Below are positions 1 through 10,283 of a stretch of 64,000 nucleotides of DNA, one piece after another (position 1 is the first letter of the stretch; each line of letters opens with the position of its first letter). The notes below the pieces were generated by a model, which saw nothing but the letters and a program-made list of their open reading frames with translations, made no database searches and was not told the DNA's origin. A program made the position numbers and the translations under genes. Origin of the DNA: Planctomycetales bacterium 10988. Its GTDB lineage: Bacteria > Planctomycetota > Planctomycetia > Pirellulales > Pb10988. Where the stretch lies: NCBI GenBank assembly GCA_009664345.1, contig CP043547.1, positions 62,001 to 126,000 of the forward strand, read 5' to 3'.

Positions 1-96
1 GGGACAGATTTATTATCACCTCGATGAGGCGGAGTTACATTAATGCAGAGGCATCAGACTACCTGGTGGAATGGACACCATCCCGGACGTCTCCCG

Positions 97-741
97 ATGA
101 CTTTTCAACAAATCTTTTATGGCATCGTCGTGATCTGGCTGGCAATTACCTTGCTCGGATGCACGGGGGATGTGCTTTCGAGTTCTTCGGAATTCCCTTC
201 GCTGGAGACTTTTCCCAATTCAACCGAAGCCCTCTCGGCTCCGAACTCGGCTGTAGAGGAAACTTCCACTACTTCGACAACAGACACTTCTCAACCCTCG
301 GACACGGGGAAGAAGGGCGATGTCGATCGTTCCACTTCTCGAACAAAGCAAACCCGGCCATCCGGCGGAACGCAGAACATTACCTTTGATACGGTCATGT
401 TTGAGATGGAGAAGAATGACGAATACTCTCCGGAATTACTGACGGATACCATTCGAAACTTGGACAATCGCCGGGTCGTAGTGCGGGGGTATATGCTGCC
501 GACGTCGGTCTTCCAGCAAGAAGGAATCAAGCAGTTTGTGCTGGTTCGCGACAATCAAGAATGTTGCTTTGGCCCTGGGGCGATGCTTTACGATTGCATG
601 ATTGTGAAGATGGCCGCCCAGGAAACGGCGACATTTAGTGTCTTTCCCATGGCGATAGAAGGCACCTTTCGCCTGCATGAATATCGTATCGGCAAACGGC
701 TATATGGGATCTATCGTCTTGATGATGCCAAGATGCGATAG
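97..741 (+). CDS. DUF3299-like lipoprotein
   Basis: Probable exported lipoprotein of 214 residues. The chosen ATG gives a hydrophobic leader ending in a lipobox (LLGC, Cys22); an in-frame ATG at 43 would only add a polar 18-residue extension. A Ser/Thr-rich linker follows to about residue 80. The C-terminal half (about 95-210) carries the pattern of DUF3299 proteins: a strand with VRGYMLP, then FVLVRDNQECCFGPG, a Cys-containing loop. DUF3299 proteins are small, mostly periplasmic and of unknown function. No operon partner is visible; the next gene starts about 400 bp downstream. Confidence 0.6.
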   Translation: MTFQQIFYGIVVIWLAITLLGCTGDVLSSSSEFPSLETFPNSTEALSAPNSAVEETSTTSTTDTSQPSDTGKKGDVDRSTSRTKQTRPSGGTQNITFDTVMFEMEKNDEYSPELLTDTIRNLDNRRVVVRGYMLPTSVFQQEGIKQFVLVRDNQECCFGPGAMLYDCMIVKMAAQETATFSVFPMAIEGTFRLHEYRIGKRLYGIYRLDDAKMR

Positions 742-1145
742 GCTTCTTTTCGAAAGAAATTCGGCTTTCCGACATTTTCGAAAAATTGAGAAATTGATCT
801 TGTCGCAACGATCCCTTTGTTTTAGTATTCGCCTTCCGTGGATCAAACGCTTCGCATCTATCTATTCACATCAGTGAAATTTGAGGCATTGCTTCTTTCA
901 CCATTCATCGAAAGAACCCTCGTTTCACTCACCTCTTGTGCGGACGAAGCTATCGATCACCCACGGACCTGGTGGTTGTCAGGCGGTAAGCTGGCGGCAA
1001 CGACCCACTTCAATCGATCACTCGAACCTTAAATCGTTTTCGGAACGATTCATATCTCATTGAATTTGTCTCCTCTTTTCCATTTCTGCTTGTGTCGCTA
1101 AGCGGCTCAAGTGACAAGAAGAGACGTACCCGAAGGGGGAACATC
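742..1145. other. Intergenic region, no gene seen
   Basis: About 400 bp between two rightward genes. Short open frames here have no convincing ribosome binding site or recognisable product. It presumably carries the promoter of the next gene, but I see no clear -35/-10 pair. Confidence 0.4.
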
Positions 1146-2570
1146 ATGGGCTTTCCATTTCATCAGTGGTTCCAAACAAAGACGGAAATCGCGGCACTGG
1201 GTTTGTTGGCTTGTTTAACGTGGTCTTCGCTGGAAGTTGCTCAGGCACAAACGGCCTCGTCACGTTCGCCGCGGACTCGCACAGGGACGCCTGACTTGGT
1301 AATTACCGATGGCGAAACCGTGAGCCATTCCACCCAACGCTCGGTGCAAACCACTCCGGTGGATGGTCCCAGTTCCAAATCTTCCAGTTCACAAAATAAC
1401 GGAAGCCACTATTTTTATTCGGCTTCTCAACGCACCTCTTCTAGTGGATGGCGTCGCTCTTCGCAAACGCCTCAGTTCGCAGCGGCCGTCCAATCTCAAC
1501 CTAGCCCTTGGAATGATGCGGAAGTCATTCCCAGTGGCGAAGTGGTTTGGGACGGACAACCTTATCAAGGCGTTGGTTATTCCGAAGCGGAGTTTGTCGG
1601 CTGTGATCCCGGTCGTGTTGGTTGCGATCCTTGCCAATCGACGGGTTGCGGCTGTGGAAGCTTTGGCTGTGATGAATGTCAAAACTGGATCGGCCCGAAC
1701 GATCAAGATGTGTACTGCGGCCGATCTTGCCAAAGCATCTGTGATGGTTGGCACTGGGCTCAGGACTTAACGCTCTTCAGTGGTTCGCATGGTTTCAAAG
1801 GCCCCTTGGATTTAGGTCGCAATGGAAACTTCGGAATTCACTACGGAATCAATTGGGCCTTTCCGTTCTGGCATCGATATGGAATCGGTGCCCAAGTCGG
1901 TGGGCGCGTGACTCATAGCAACTTTTCCGGCGATGGTCTTGTCATCAACGACGACGATCACCGCACCCAATACTTCAGCACGGTCGGTTTCTTTCGACGA
2001 TGGTGGGAAGATACCTGCGGCTGGCAATATGGGATTGTTTACGATCATCTCGAAGACAGTTTCTATGATGACATCGGTCTTTCCCAAGTCCGTGCAGAGT
2101 TGAGCCGTATTTTCCTCTGTGTCAATGAGATCGGGATTCGAGTTTCTTCGGGCGTAGAAAACGATTTCGTCGATGACTTGCTTAACGACGGGACTGGGAT
2201 GACCAATGGGGAAACCACCGTCGAAGTCGTCGATCAATATGTCCTGTTCTACCGCCGGAAATTTGAGACCAATAGCGAAGCCCGGATCTGGGTTGGGGGA
2301 ACGAGCAATAGCGACCTCATTATCGGAGGCGATGCTCACTTGCTTCTGTCGAAAAGCTTTGCGGTGCAAACGAACTTCAACTACTTGCTGCCGGAAGAAG
2401 GTGCGAACACCGATGGCATGATGCAAGAATCGTGGAATGTCTCGATTGACTTTGTCTGGTATCCAGGGCGAACCGGGCTGCTTTCCACCCGAAGTCGTTA
2501 TCGTCCGTTGTTCAATGTTGCGAATAACTCAACCTTCTTGGTGGATCGACCTTCGCAGAACGGGAACTAG
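1146..2570 (+). CDS. Secreted DUF6666-like envelope protein
   Basis: 474-residue exported protein. The ATG is preceded by AAGGGGGA at good spacing, so it is preferred over the upstream frame opening at 1092. A signal peptide ends near AQAQT. A Ser/Gln-rich low-complexity segment follows, then a Cys-rich patch (about residues 155-200: CDPG, CDPCQ, CGCGSFGCDEC), then a long aromatic region of alternating strands that resembles an outer-membrane-type beta barrel (GINWAFPFWHRYGIGAQVGG and similar). Planctomycete proteins of this build are grouped as DUF6666; I recognise the layout, not a function. The Cys-rich patch probably forms disulfides outside the cytoplasm. Confidence 0.6.
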   Translation: MGFPFHQWFQTKTEIAALGLLACLTWSSLEVAQAQTASSRSPRTRTGTPDLVITDGETVSHSTQRSVQTTPVDGPSSKSSSSQNNGSHYFYSASQRTSSSGWRRSSQTPQFAAAVQSQPSPWNDAEVIPSGEVVWDGQPYQGVGYSEAEFVGCDPGRVGCDPCQSTGCGCGSFGCDECQNWIGPNDQDVYCGRSCQSICDGWHWAQDLTLFSGSHGFKGPLDLGRNGNFGIHYGINWAFPFWHRYGIGAQVGGRVTHSNFSGDGLVINDDDHRTQYFSTVGFFRRWWEDTCGWQYGIVYDHLEDSFYDDIGLSQVRAELSRIFLCVNEIGIRVSSGVENDFVDDLLNDGTGMTNGETTVEVVDQYVLFYRRKFETNSEARIWVGGTSNSDLIIGGDAHLLLSKSFAVQTNFNYLLPEEGANTDGMMQESWNVSIDFVWYPGRTGLLSTRSRYRPLFNVANNSTFLVDRPSQNGN

Positions 2571-2606
2571 GGCGTTTTTCGTTTGTCTGTTGCCATTTGA
2601 CTTGCT

Positions 2607-2906
2607 CTAACGACGCGGCGTATGCCAAACAAGATCGCAATGTTGACAGACAAACCCTGCATCCTCACGGCTCAAGGTTTGTCCACAATCGGGACAAGCC
2701 ACGCTATTGAGCCGCATGACAATTATTCCAATGGACATGATCGTAGCCAATCCGAAGGTCCCTAAGGCCAGGACGATTTTCAGAGAGTCAGGAGCGAATA
2801 AGTAACACCCGGCCGCAAAGGCCACTCCGATCGTATCGACAACGAATGCGCTGAGGACCGCGGAAAGCATCGGATTGGTAGGAAGCGTTTTCGATTTCGG
2901 TTTCAT
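2607..2906 (-). CDS. Small membrane protein with C-terminal zinc ribbon
   Basis: 99-residue protein with two hydrophobic segments (about 15-38 and 45-68) and a C-terminal CPDCG...CQHC zinc-ribbon-like motif. A GTG at 2927 could add seven residues. It is convergent with the preceding gene, with a gap of about 35 bp. Two-TM plus zinc-ribbon proteins are common and mostly uncharacterised; no function is assigned. Confidence 0.5.
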   Translation of the reverse strand: MKPKSKTLPTNPMLSAVLSAFVVDTIGVAFAAGCYLFAPDSLKIVLALGTFGLATIMSIGIIVMRLNSVACPDCGQTLSREDAGFVCQHCDLVWHTPRR

Positions 2907-3061
2907 GATCTTTTCTGAAAAAGACACATCGGCTTTCGGATTCCCTCTGAAAGCTGATTCGGTGTGTTGGGACAGCGACTACATTTTTGCGAAACGAAGG
3001 AGGCCCCGCTCAGGATCTAAACTATTTCAGGTTTTGTCTAGATTCTTCGAAATGCTTCCTA

Positions 3062-3589
3062 TTATTCGTAGGTAATCAAGCTGAATAGATCATGATGGCT
3101 CAACTGCTCCCGGCCGTTGAGGGCTGCCAGTTCAATCAAGAAAGCACATCCATGCACGGTCGCTCCGGCGGTTTCGACCAATTGACAACAGGCCTTCATC
3201 GTCCCGCCCGTCGCCAATAAGTCATCCACCAAAAGCACTTTTTGCCCCGCCACGACCCCATCGGTATGGATTTCGAGCGTATCGGTTCCATACTCAAGTT
3301 CATAATGAAACGCATGGGTGTCGAAAGGCAATTTTCCCGGCTTGCGGATCGGAACGAATCCAATATTGAGTTCCAAGGCCATCGGTGCCGCAAAAATGAA
3401 ACCCCGTGCTTCCGCCGCAGCAATCACATCCGGTGGATTATCCCGATAGTGGTCAGCCAACAATTTGACGGCTTTTCGAAAGGCCTTCGGATTGGCCAAA
3501 AGCGGGGTAATATCGCGAAATAAAATTCCTTCTTTGGGAAAATCCGCAATCGAACGGATATGCTCGGTGATCCCTGCAAATTCACTCAC
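3062..3589 (-). CDS. apt: Adenine phosphoribosyltransferase
   Basis: Converts adenine and PRPP to AMP and pyrophosphate in purine salvage; cytoplasmic. The 175-residue length is typical. The N-terminus has the Apt signature ([16 protein letters not shown]), AAEARGF follows near residue 60, and the PRPP-binding loop is [14 protein letters not shown] (about 119-132). All expected motifs are intact. It stands alone; the next leftward gene lies about 150 bp further on. Confidence 0.96.
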   Translation of the reverse strand: MSEFAGITEHIRSIADFPKEGILFRDITPLLANPKAFRKAVKLLADHYRDNPPDVIAAAEARGFIFAAPMALELNIGFVPIRKPGKLPFDTHAFHYELEYGTDTLEIHTDGVVAGQKVLLVDDLLATGGTMKACCQLVETAGATVHGCAFLIELAALNGREQLSHHDLFSLITYE

Positions 3590-4315
3590 GGGTGTTCTCT
3601 CTTCTTTGGGGCAATAGTTTTTATTCGTCCTGTCTTCACACCTCGCCCAGCATCCCTATTTCTTGCTAAGGAAGCAAGGGGGCAGTGAGCTTTTCCGTTC
3701 GCAATCTCTCGTTCGTGAAGATACAATGAAAGCAAGGTTTGTCCAAACTACCAATATGGCCACCAATGGGGGGGAATCTACTGATTGGTTCGTAAAGGAT
3801 TCCCTGAAAAAGCAGAAACAGAATAAATTGACTGGACTTTAATTTTTGAATTCTCTAATAATGAAGCGGTATGAACTTGTTTTTCAGGAAAGCCTCCTCT
3901 CCCTTCCTTGCTTTCCTCCAAGCTTGGAATTCCATATTCCATTGAACCGAGATATTTCCCTAAAAACAGCTCGTTTTCCCTGTAAGGGGAAATTCCCTGT
4001 TGTATTCTCCGTTGTATTTCGGTTCTTACTAAAATGATTATCAACCATGACATTACTATTTGATTGTATATGATACCGTTGTGGTTGATTCATTTTAAAA
4101 AATTAAATGCTTGTAGAAATCTACTAAAAGAAAAAAGGAATCAGCCCTTCTAAAGTTTGTAAGAATGTTTGAAGGAATCGCTTGATTTTTCGTTAGTCAA
4201 AAGTATAAAGTAGCCTAGAGACTGCCCCCCTCCAGCGGTAGGTAATAAGGCATTGCTCATTTAATCCTTCAACTCGAGCTATCAAGTCTTAATCAGGATT
4301 AGGAGTCCTTTCCAA
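3590..4315. other. Intergenic region between divergent genes
   Basis: About 725 bp between apt (leftward) and a kinase gene (rightward). It is AT-rich from about 3790 to 4200. Overlapping short frames lack a good ribosome binding site and any recognisable feature. It must contain two divergent promoters, which I cannot place. Confidence 0.4.
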
Positions 4316-6316
4316 ATGTCCTCACACGGTAAAAATAGTTTGCACCACGAAACAGGGATTGTTTCTCTCTCCCCGTCGAGTACGCACATTACCGGTCCGC
4401 AAAGCCAATTGCATCGTCGTTTGCTTTCGCTTGGCACGGTTGCCAAACCCCGCGACAACTGGGATATTCCTTCCTATATCGATCTCTTGAAAACGAATGA
4501 ATTGGTGAATAGCGAAAAGCTTGACCGCATTCTGCACCAAATGGATGTCCATTATGGGGAGAAAAATTACGGAGTCGAGGAGCTGGCCAATCTGCTGATT
4601 CGCACGAAGCACCTTAGCTACTGGCAACATCATCAATTACTTCAAGGCCACGACGGCGGATTCCACTTCCATCAGTACACTTTGCTTGATTGTTTAGGCA
4701 AAGGGGGAATGGCAACCGTTTATCTTGCACGCCATAAAATGATGCGTCGCAAGGTCGCGATTAAAGTGTTCGTGCTTGAAGAAATCGCTCAACAGCTCAA
4801 ACACGATAGTCAACAAGTCCTGGACCTGCGACGTTTTCAAAATGAATGTCAGGTCATGGCTTCCTTCGATCATCCTGGGATTGTTCGGGCTTTTGATTTC
4901 AACCAGCTTGGGCAAATCTTTTACTTAGTCCTGGAATATGTTCCTGGGGCGAATCTCGAAATTTACACCAGGGAACAAGGCCCGCTCGATTACATCGAAG
5001 CAGCCCGCTATATCCTCGAAGCGGCCGATGCTTTGGGGTATGCCCATCAACAGCAAGTCGTCCACCGTGACGTCAAGCCTTCGAACTTGATTCGTACCAC
5101 CGAAGGTCGCGTCAAGCTTTTGGATTTGGGCTTGGCACGTATCGAGCTTCCCGGCGAGGAATCCATCACGCTGTGCGGTTCTCCTGAAATTATGGGAACT
5201 GTTGATTACCTGGCTCCGGAACAAGCCCGCGATAGCCATGAGGTCGATTACCGGGCGGATATTTATAGTCTTGGATGCACACTCTATTATCTACTTGCTG
5301 GCCAGGTTCCTTTTCCCAAGGGCTCGTTACCTCAACGCCTCCTTGCTCAAATGACGAAAGAACCGGAACCCCTGGCCAATTTACGGTCGGATGTTCCTCC
5401 TTTCTTAGTCGATCTTTGCCGTGACATGATGATTAAAGATCGCGAAAAACGGATTCAGACGATGGAGGAAATTGTCAACCGATTGCGAGCTTGGCTCGAT
5501 CAACAAGGGGTCGTTTTGGAAGCCGAGCCTCGCCAAAGTGACGGTTCGATCCATACTGCTGCCGCCGAACGCCCAATGATGGCGGCCGAGGAAGACACTT
5601 CTTCGATGAGTCTCAGCAGTGTCCGCAATGTGATTCAATCGGATACTCAGAATTCAGAAACCGTGGTTGGCCGAAATTCCAATGAAGATACCCATCTCGA
5701 GATGCCTCTTGTCGGCTCGGGAGAAAAATCGGAATACGTCCATCAAAACTCACATTCTGGATCGGACTCTCCTTCCGCCAAACTTTCCCAAGCGATTCTT
5801 GGACAACTTCACCAAGTGCTTCGTGAAAAGCGAAAGACTCTGCAACAACTGCTGGTCGAATCGAAAGTACGTCTTTCGGTAAGTGACACCACGCTTCTCA
5901 GTCGGATCGGTGGAACCCCGATTCGTAGTTCGGTGGAAGCCGCGATCCTTGTCAGCTGGTGGCTTCAATATCGCAAGGACTCCTCGGAATGCTTCTGTAA
6001 ATTCCTGCTGCGTTGCGGACTGATGCAAACCGGCTCGGATCAAGTTGTCGATTTGGCTGGGCAAGGGCAAATCACCCCGACGATTCTCAATGGAATGGTC
6101 GATTGGAAACGGGTAGAAAAACTTCGCTTAGCCTTGAAAGAAGTGGTTGCTTATCTTCAACGTCAAGAGGTGGACGAGCAAGCGGCGATTCCCAATGACC
6201 TGTTGATTCTTTTCCAAACCGCGTTGGACCCTAACGGAGACGCTTCTTTGGAAGGGCATATCGCCAGCGTCACTTCCTCCAATCTGAAGTCGGTCGAAGA
6301 TACTCGCTCTACCTAA
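4316..6316 (+). CDS. Ser/Thr protein kinase with unknown flanking domains
   Basis: 666-residue eukaryote-like Ser/Thr kinase. About 120 N-terminal residues precede the kinase domain (about 121-385). Visible motifs are the Gly-rich loop GKGGMATVYLARH, the AIKVF lysine, the catalytic loop HRDVKPSN, DLG in place of DFG (LLDLGLAR), and the activation/APE segment DYLAPEQARD. DLG is frequent in planctomycete kinases, so activity is not excluded. Residues from about 400 to 490 are Ser/Glu-rich, then a C-terminal helical region of about 150 residues matches nothing I know. No transmembrane segment is evident, so it is probably cytoplasmic. A strong hairpin terminator follows. Confidence 0.88.
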   Translation: MSSHGKNSLHHETGIVSLSPSSTHITGPQSQLHRRLLSLGTVAKPRDNWDIPSYIDLLKTNELVNSEKLDRILHQMDVHYGEKNYGVEELANLLIRTKHLSYWQHHQLLQGHDGGFHFHQYTLLDCLGKGGMATVYLARHKMMRRKVAIKVFVLEEIAQQLKHDSQQVLDLRRFQNECQVMASFDHPGIVRAFDFNQLGQIFYLVLEYVPGANLEIYTREQGPLDYIEAARYILEAADALGYAHQQQVVHRDVKPSNLIRTTEGRVKLLDLGLARIELPGEESITLCGSPEIMGTVDYLAPEQARDSHEVDYRADIYSLGCTLYYLLAGQVPFPKGSLPQRLLAQMTKEPEPLANLRSDVPPFLVDLCRDMMIKDREKRIQTMEEIVNRLRAWLDQQGVVLEAEPRQSDGSIHTAAAERPMMAAEEDTSSMSLSSVRNVIQSDTQNSETVVGRNSNEDTHLEMPLVGSGEKSEYVHQNSHSGSDSPSAKLSQAILGQLHQVLREKRKTLQQLLVESKVRLSVSDTTLLSRIGGTPIRSSVEAAILVSWWLQYRKDSSECFCKFLLRCGLMQTGSDQVVDLAGQGQITPTILNGMVDWKRVEKLRLALKEVVAYLQRQEVDEQAAIPNDLLILFQTALDPNGDASLEGHIASVTSSNLKSVEDTRST

Positions 6317-6340
6317 AACATTGCTCAAAGACGAACATGA

Positions 6341-6378
6341 AAAAAGCCAAGGAATGCGGTTTCCTTGGCTTTTTTGTT
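6341..6378. terminator. Bidirectional hairpin terminator
   Basis: Perfect 14-bp inverted repeat (arm AAAAAGCCAAGGAA, 6-nt loop) flanked by T on both strands. It lies between the convergent kinase gene and the acetyltransferase gene. Confidence 0.85.
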
Positions 6379-6423
6379 TTACTTTAGGCTTTCTTGAATA
6401 AGCTGGTCGGAAGGAGCGAGAAA

Positions 6424-6948
6424 CTACGGCTCGATTTCCAGTTGGTCGAAGGTATCCGCCAAGCGGTCCATCGCACTCCCTTGTAGTCGGAAGAGTTGCC
6501 ATTCTTCCACACAGACAGCCCCGAGATTTTGATAGAAGCGGATCGCTGGTTCATTCCAATCCATGACGGACCATTCCAAACGGCCCCACTTTCGCTTCCG
6601 CGCCAGATGGGCCAAGAAGCGGAAGATCTCCCTGCCGTAGCCTCTCCCACGATAGTTCGGTTTGAGATAAATATCTTCTACGTAAAGAGCGGGCTTTCCT
6701 AAAAAAGTGGAAAGTTTGGGAAAGAAGAGGGCGAACCCGACAATATCCTCATCTTCACAAGCAAAGACCGCTTCGGCATTGCGATACTCCCCGAAGAGGG
6801 CTTCCTGGAGGTCGGATTCGGTCGCCTTAAAAGTTTTGGTCGTGCGTTCGTAATCTGCCAAAGCCCCGATCAATTGCCATAGAATGGGAATCTCATCTTC
6901 TCGGACATGACGTAATGTAAAGTTAGGAATGGCAGTCACGATTTGCAT
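6424..6948 (-). CDS. GNAT family N-acetyltransferase
   Basis: 174-residue acetyl-CoA-dependent N-acetyltransferase. The GNAT core is visible: strand YVEDIYLKPNYRGRGYG (about residues 85-101) contains the R/Q-x-x-G-x-G/A acetyl-CoA loop, and WNEPAIRFYQNLGA is the usual late helix. The pattern around YVEDIYL resembles the diamine (spermidine/spermine) acetyltransferase subgroup, but the substrate cannot be read from the sequence. Convergent with the kinase gene. Confidence 0.85.
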   Translation of the reverse strand: MQIVTAIPNFTLRHVREDEIPILWQLIGALADYERTTKTFKATESDLQEALFGEYRNAEAVFACEDEDIVGFALFFPKLSTFLGKPALYVEDIYLKPNYRGRGYGREIFRFLAHLARKRKWGRLEWSVMDWNEPAIRFYQNLGAVCVEEWQLFRLQGSAMDRLADTFDQLEIEP

Positions 6949-7475
6949 TCTAGTAAATCCTTAGTTCCCAAATTGGGCAAATACATCCCACTATTGTAAC
7001 GTCTGTCCGCCCCAAAGCCATCACTATTTGAGAGCGGCCGGAATTCCGATCATTCCATTTCATGATGCTTAGACAACTCCCAAATATAGATGGACACGAT
7101 TCAAGTAGAACTCGCCCATTTTGCTGGGTTGGCTACTTTTTAACAGAGAAAGAAAGCCACACTTTGGCAAGGGGTTCGCTGAGAAAAAAACGCCAGAGTC
7201 GGAAAAAAGATCGAGAACCTGACGCTATCTACTTTTTTCTTCCCTTGACGGTCTTTCGCTTGCCCACAGGGGTCGAAGACAATTCCATTTTCAGCCTATA
7301 AAGAATTGAAGAACCTGGCTGAAATAAGCATGGCCCTCTAGTCCACGCTGAGTCTTTTGGTACAACAAATCAACAGCACAGCAAAACGCTTGATGAAGCG
7401 AACTCCGACACACGATTCCCCCAACATTGATTTCTTCGATATCTCGACTCTCAAAAGAGGAAGGTTTCCGTTTCG
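6949..7475. other. Intergenic region between divergent genes
   Basis: About 525 bp between the acetyltransferase and transhydrogenase genes. A 79-codon frame at 7062-7301 is Arg/Lys-rich, lacks a ribosome binding site and looks random. No repeat or clear promoter was identified. Confidence 0.4.
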
Positions 7476-8873
7476 ATGAGTGAGCAAAGCTACGACGTGA
7501 TAGTGATCGGCAGTGGTCCTGGTGGGGAAGGGGCCGCCATGAAGGCCGCCAAAGAAGGCAAAAACGTGGCCATGGTCGATAAAGATTTACGCGTTGGAGG
7601 AGCCTGCACGCATCGAGGAACGATCCCGAGTAAAGCCCTTCGTTTTGCCATCGCTCAAATGGTCGATACGAATGACAGTCCCATCTTTAAAGAGCAACGC
7701 CTTAACATCCGCCTGACCTTTTCTCAACTTCGTCGCACCGCCGAAGGCGTGATCGATCGCCAAGTGAATATGCGTCGGAGCTTCTACGAACGCAATGATA
7801 TCGACATCTACAGCGGACATGGTCGGTTCGTCGATCCTCATCGGCTTGAAGTCGATCTTCGAAATGGGATGACTGAAATACTGACTGCGGACAGCTTCGT
7901 CATTGCGACTGGCAGCCGACCCTATCGCCCTGATAATCTCGATTTCACGCTGCCTGGAGTTTATGACAGCGATACGATTCTGTCCTTGGACAAAACCCCC
8001 AAATCAATCACGATTTATGGAGCAGGGGTGATCGGCTGTGAATATGCTTCCATGTTCCGTCGGCTGAAATGTAAGGTCAACTTGGTAAACACTCGTTTGA
8101 AACTGCTTGAGTTTCTCGACGATGAGATCATCGATGCTTTGGCTTATCATCTAAGAGATCGCGGGGTATTGATCCGCCATCAAGAATCCTTTGATCACAT
8201 CGAATCCGATGGCAAAAATGTGGTAGTCTTTCTTAAAAGCGGCAAGCAACTCCGCACGGATGTCTTATTGTGGGCACAAGGAAGGACCGGAAATTCCGAT
8301 AAACTTGGGCTGGAAACCATTGACATTGTGCCCAATAGCCGAGGCCATATTCCCGTCAATGAAAATTATCAAACTTCACACCCCCATATTTATGCCGTCG
8401 GCGACGTCGTCGGCTATCCTAGTCTTGCCAGTGCGGCTTACGACCAAGGCCGGTTTGCCGCCACGCATCTTGTCACTGGAGAATGCGAATATCACTTGGT
8501 TCAACAAATTCCGACCGGGATCTATACCAGTCCGGAAATCAGCTCGGTCGGCCCGACCGAGCGGGAGCTTACCGAGGCAAAAGTCCCTTACGAGGTAGGG
8601 CATTCCTATTTCAAGAGTATCGCGAGGGCACAAATCACCGGAAAAACGACGGGCATGTTGAAGCTACTCTTCCATCGAGATACCTTAGAGATTTTGGCAA
8701 TCCATTGCTTTGGCTATAATGCTTCGGAAATTATCCATATTGGCCAGGCGATTATGAGCCAAGATCCGCCAGATAATACATTAATGTATTTCATCAATAC
8801 CACGTTTAACTATCCAACGATGGCGGAAGCCTACCGTGTGGCAGCGTTGAATGGTTACAATCGCGTGCGGTGA
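7476..8873 (+). CDS. sthA: Soluble pyridine nucleotide transhydrogenase
   Basis: 465-residue FAD-dependent oxidoreductase that moves reducing equivalents between NADPH and NAD+ in the cytoplasm. The N-terminal FAD-binding site is [16 protein letters not shown]; the NAD(P) site near residue 185 is [13 protein letters not shown]; the second FAD motif is [10 protein letters not shown]; a dimerisation domain closes the protein. The segment [16 protein letters not shown] matches the SthA form, which has one Cys instead of the CxxxxC redox disulfide of lipoamide dehydrogenase and glutathione reductase. A good ribosome binding site (AGAGGAAGG) precedes the ATG. Probably cotranscribed with the GYF_2 gene about 70 bp downstream. 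Confidence 0.93.
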   Translation: MSEQSYDVIVIGSGPGGEGAAMKAAKEGKNVAMVDKDLRVGGACTHRGTIPSKALRFAIAQMVDTNDSPIFKEQRLNIRLTFSQLRRTAEGVIDRQVNMRRSFYERNDIDIYSGHGRFVDPHRLEVDLRNGMTEILTADSFVIATGSRPYRPDNLDFTLPGVYDSDTILSLDKTPKSITIYGAGVIGCEYASMFRRLKCKVNLVNTRLKLLEFLDDEIIDALAYHLRDRGVLIRHQESFDHIESDGKNVVVFLKSGKQLRTDVLLWAQGRTGNSDKLGLETIDIVPNSRGHIPVNENYQTSHPHIYAVGDVVGYPSLASAAYDQGRFAATHLVTGECEYHLVQQIPTGIYTSPEISSVGPTERELTEAKVPYEVGHSYFKSIARAQITGKTTGMLKLLFHRDTLEILAIHCFGYNASEIIHIGQAIMSQDPPDNTLMYFINTTFNYPTMAEAYRVAALNGYNRVR

Positions 8874-8946
8874 TCGAGCAACCTGCGGCGAGACTCCCAG
8901 CGGTCTTCGCTCGCGAATGAAACGTTTTGAAATAAAGGAACCATCA

Positions 8947-9663
8947 ATGAGCGGAATTGAATCCTCCGAAGATTCCGATCAAGGAATTCCCTTGGCCAAA
9001 GAAGAACAACATCCCTCGGAAGCCGACCCAATTTGGTTTTATGCTTCCGACAATGAGCAAAAAGGCCCGTTCTCCAAACAAGTCATGAAGGAGAAGATCG
9101 AAGAGGGGGTCATTCTGCCGGATGATTTAGTTTGGAAGCAGGGAATGCCTGATTGGGTGCCTGCGAAGTCGTTAACGGAACTCTTCGATGTCCGACTTCT
9201 GCACAAGCATCGTATAAGTGCGAATTTAGAGGATGCGGAAGAAGCCCCGGTTCCTCCACCGAAGAACCGCAAATCGAAAGCAAATGCAAAGAAATCCAAA
9301 GAAACTTGGGAAAAACCGGAGATCGTCTTTCCTAAATGGGTGCCTCCGATTTTGGCGGAGCCTTGGATTTACGCCCCCTGGATGATGCGAGTTACCGGAC
9401 GGGTCTGCCTTCTCTTTGGAGTGCTCATCTTCCTGATCAGCATTCCTCTGCTTCTTTGGGGGATGTCTTGGTTTACCGGTTTTGCCTTTATGCTCTTGAT
9501 TTTTGTGCTGGGTGAAATGGGAGCAACGCTGCTGGAAGCACTCTCTAAATTGCAAGAAACCCTGCAAGAGCAAACGCTTTACTTCCAAGAAGTCGCAGAA
9601 GAGAAAGCCAGCCCCGTCGAGACGAAAGAAAAACGCGAAAAGCCGGAACTCCCGAAAGTTTAA
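8947..9663 (+). CDS. GYF_2 domain membrane protein
   Basis: 238-residue protein. The start at 8947 is favoured by AAAGGAACC upstream; an earlier in-frame GTG at 8851 would overlap sthA. Residues about 25-80 (WFYASDNEQKGPFSKQVMKEK...MPDWVPAKSL) match the GYF_2 domain, a bacterial relative of the proline-peptide-binding GYF domain. A Lys-rich linker leads to two transmembrane helices (about 155-205), then a charged Glu/Lys tail. Likely an inner-membrane adaptor; the partner is unknown. Convergent with the regulator gene, with a 14-bp gap. Confidence 0.75.
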   Translation: MSGIESSEDSDQGIPLAKEEQHPSEADPIWFYASDNEQKGPFSKQVMKEKIEEGVILPDDLVWKQGMPDWVPAKSLTELFDVRLLHKHRISANLEDAEEAPVPPPKNRKSKANAKKSKETWEKPEIVFPKWVPPILAEPWIYAPWMMRVTGRVCLLFGVLIFLISIPLLLWGMSWFTGFAFMLLIFVLGEMGATLLEALSKLQETLQEQTLYFQEVAEEKASPVETKEKREKPELPKV

Positions 9664-9677
9664 GCTATTTTAAGAGG

Positions 9678-10283
9678 CTATTGGGGAGCCAACTTTTGCA
9701 ACTTTCGTTGAAGGGAACGACGATGAATCCCCAACCGTCGCGCGGCTTCGGAGATATTTCCACCGCAATCGGACAGAACGCGGTTGATGTGTTCCCATTC
9801 CGCGCGTGCCAAGGTCGGAGTTTCATAATTCGGCATAGGGGCTTCTGGCTCTGGCGTCTTTTCACGAACAAAGGCCGCCAGGACATCATCCGCATCCGCC
9901 GGTTTGGAGACATAATTCGCCGCTCCATACCGCATGGCCTCGACGGCGGTCGCGATACTTCCAAATCCGGTCACCATCACCACCCTGGTCGATGGATCGA
10001 TCTTTAAAAGGTCTCGCAATAGTTCCAAACCCGATTTTCCCGGCATCCGCAAATCGATCACCGCCAATTCAGGGGAATCTTCTTGGGCAAGCCGGATGGC
10101 TTCTTCATAATTACAGGCCGTCCGCACCTCCAGTTTGCGGCGACGAAACGCCTCCGCTAGCCGCTCCCGCAATAATTGATTGTCATCAACGACCAGCAAA
10201 CTTTGTCCAGCAAAGGGAAAAGTTTCCTCTTGAGAACGGGAAGGAATCGAATCTTGTTGAGAAGCAAAATTGTGAGGGGACAT
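9678..10283 (-). CDS. RegA/PrrA/ActR-type response regulator
   Basis: 201-residue two-component response regulator. The receiver domain (about 25-145) has the acidic pair in LLVVDDNQ, the phospho-acceptor Asp in LAVIDLRMPG, the conserved Thr in VVMVTGFGS and the Lys in YVSKPA. A short linker leads to a Fis-type helix-turn-helix (INRVLSDCGGNISEAARRLGIHRRSLQRKLQK). This is the compact RegA/PrrA/ActR layout, which in other bacteria controls redox-linked gene sets. No sensor kinase gene is adjacent, so the partner must be elsewhere. Confidence 0.9.
   Translation of the reverse strand: MSPHNFASQQDSIPSRSQEETFPFAGQSLLVVDDNQLLRERLAEAFRRRKLEVRTACNYEEAIRLAQEDSPELAVIDLRMPGKSGLELLRDLLKIDPSTRVVMVTGFGSIATAVEAMRYGAANYVSKPADADDVLAAFVREKTPEPEAPMPNYETPTLARAEWEHINRVLSDCGGNISEAARRLGIHRRSLQRKLQKLAPQ

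Noticed and set aside
1812-2426. 204-codon reverse frame inside the secreted protein at 1.1 kb
   Set aside because: Antisense shadow of a clear coding region with signal peptide and domain structure.
7476-8873. Dihydrolipoamide dehydrogenase or glutathione reductase
   Set aside because: The redox-active CxxxxC pair is missing; the [16 protein letters not shown] segment fits the SthA class.
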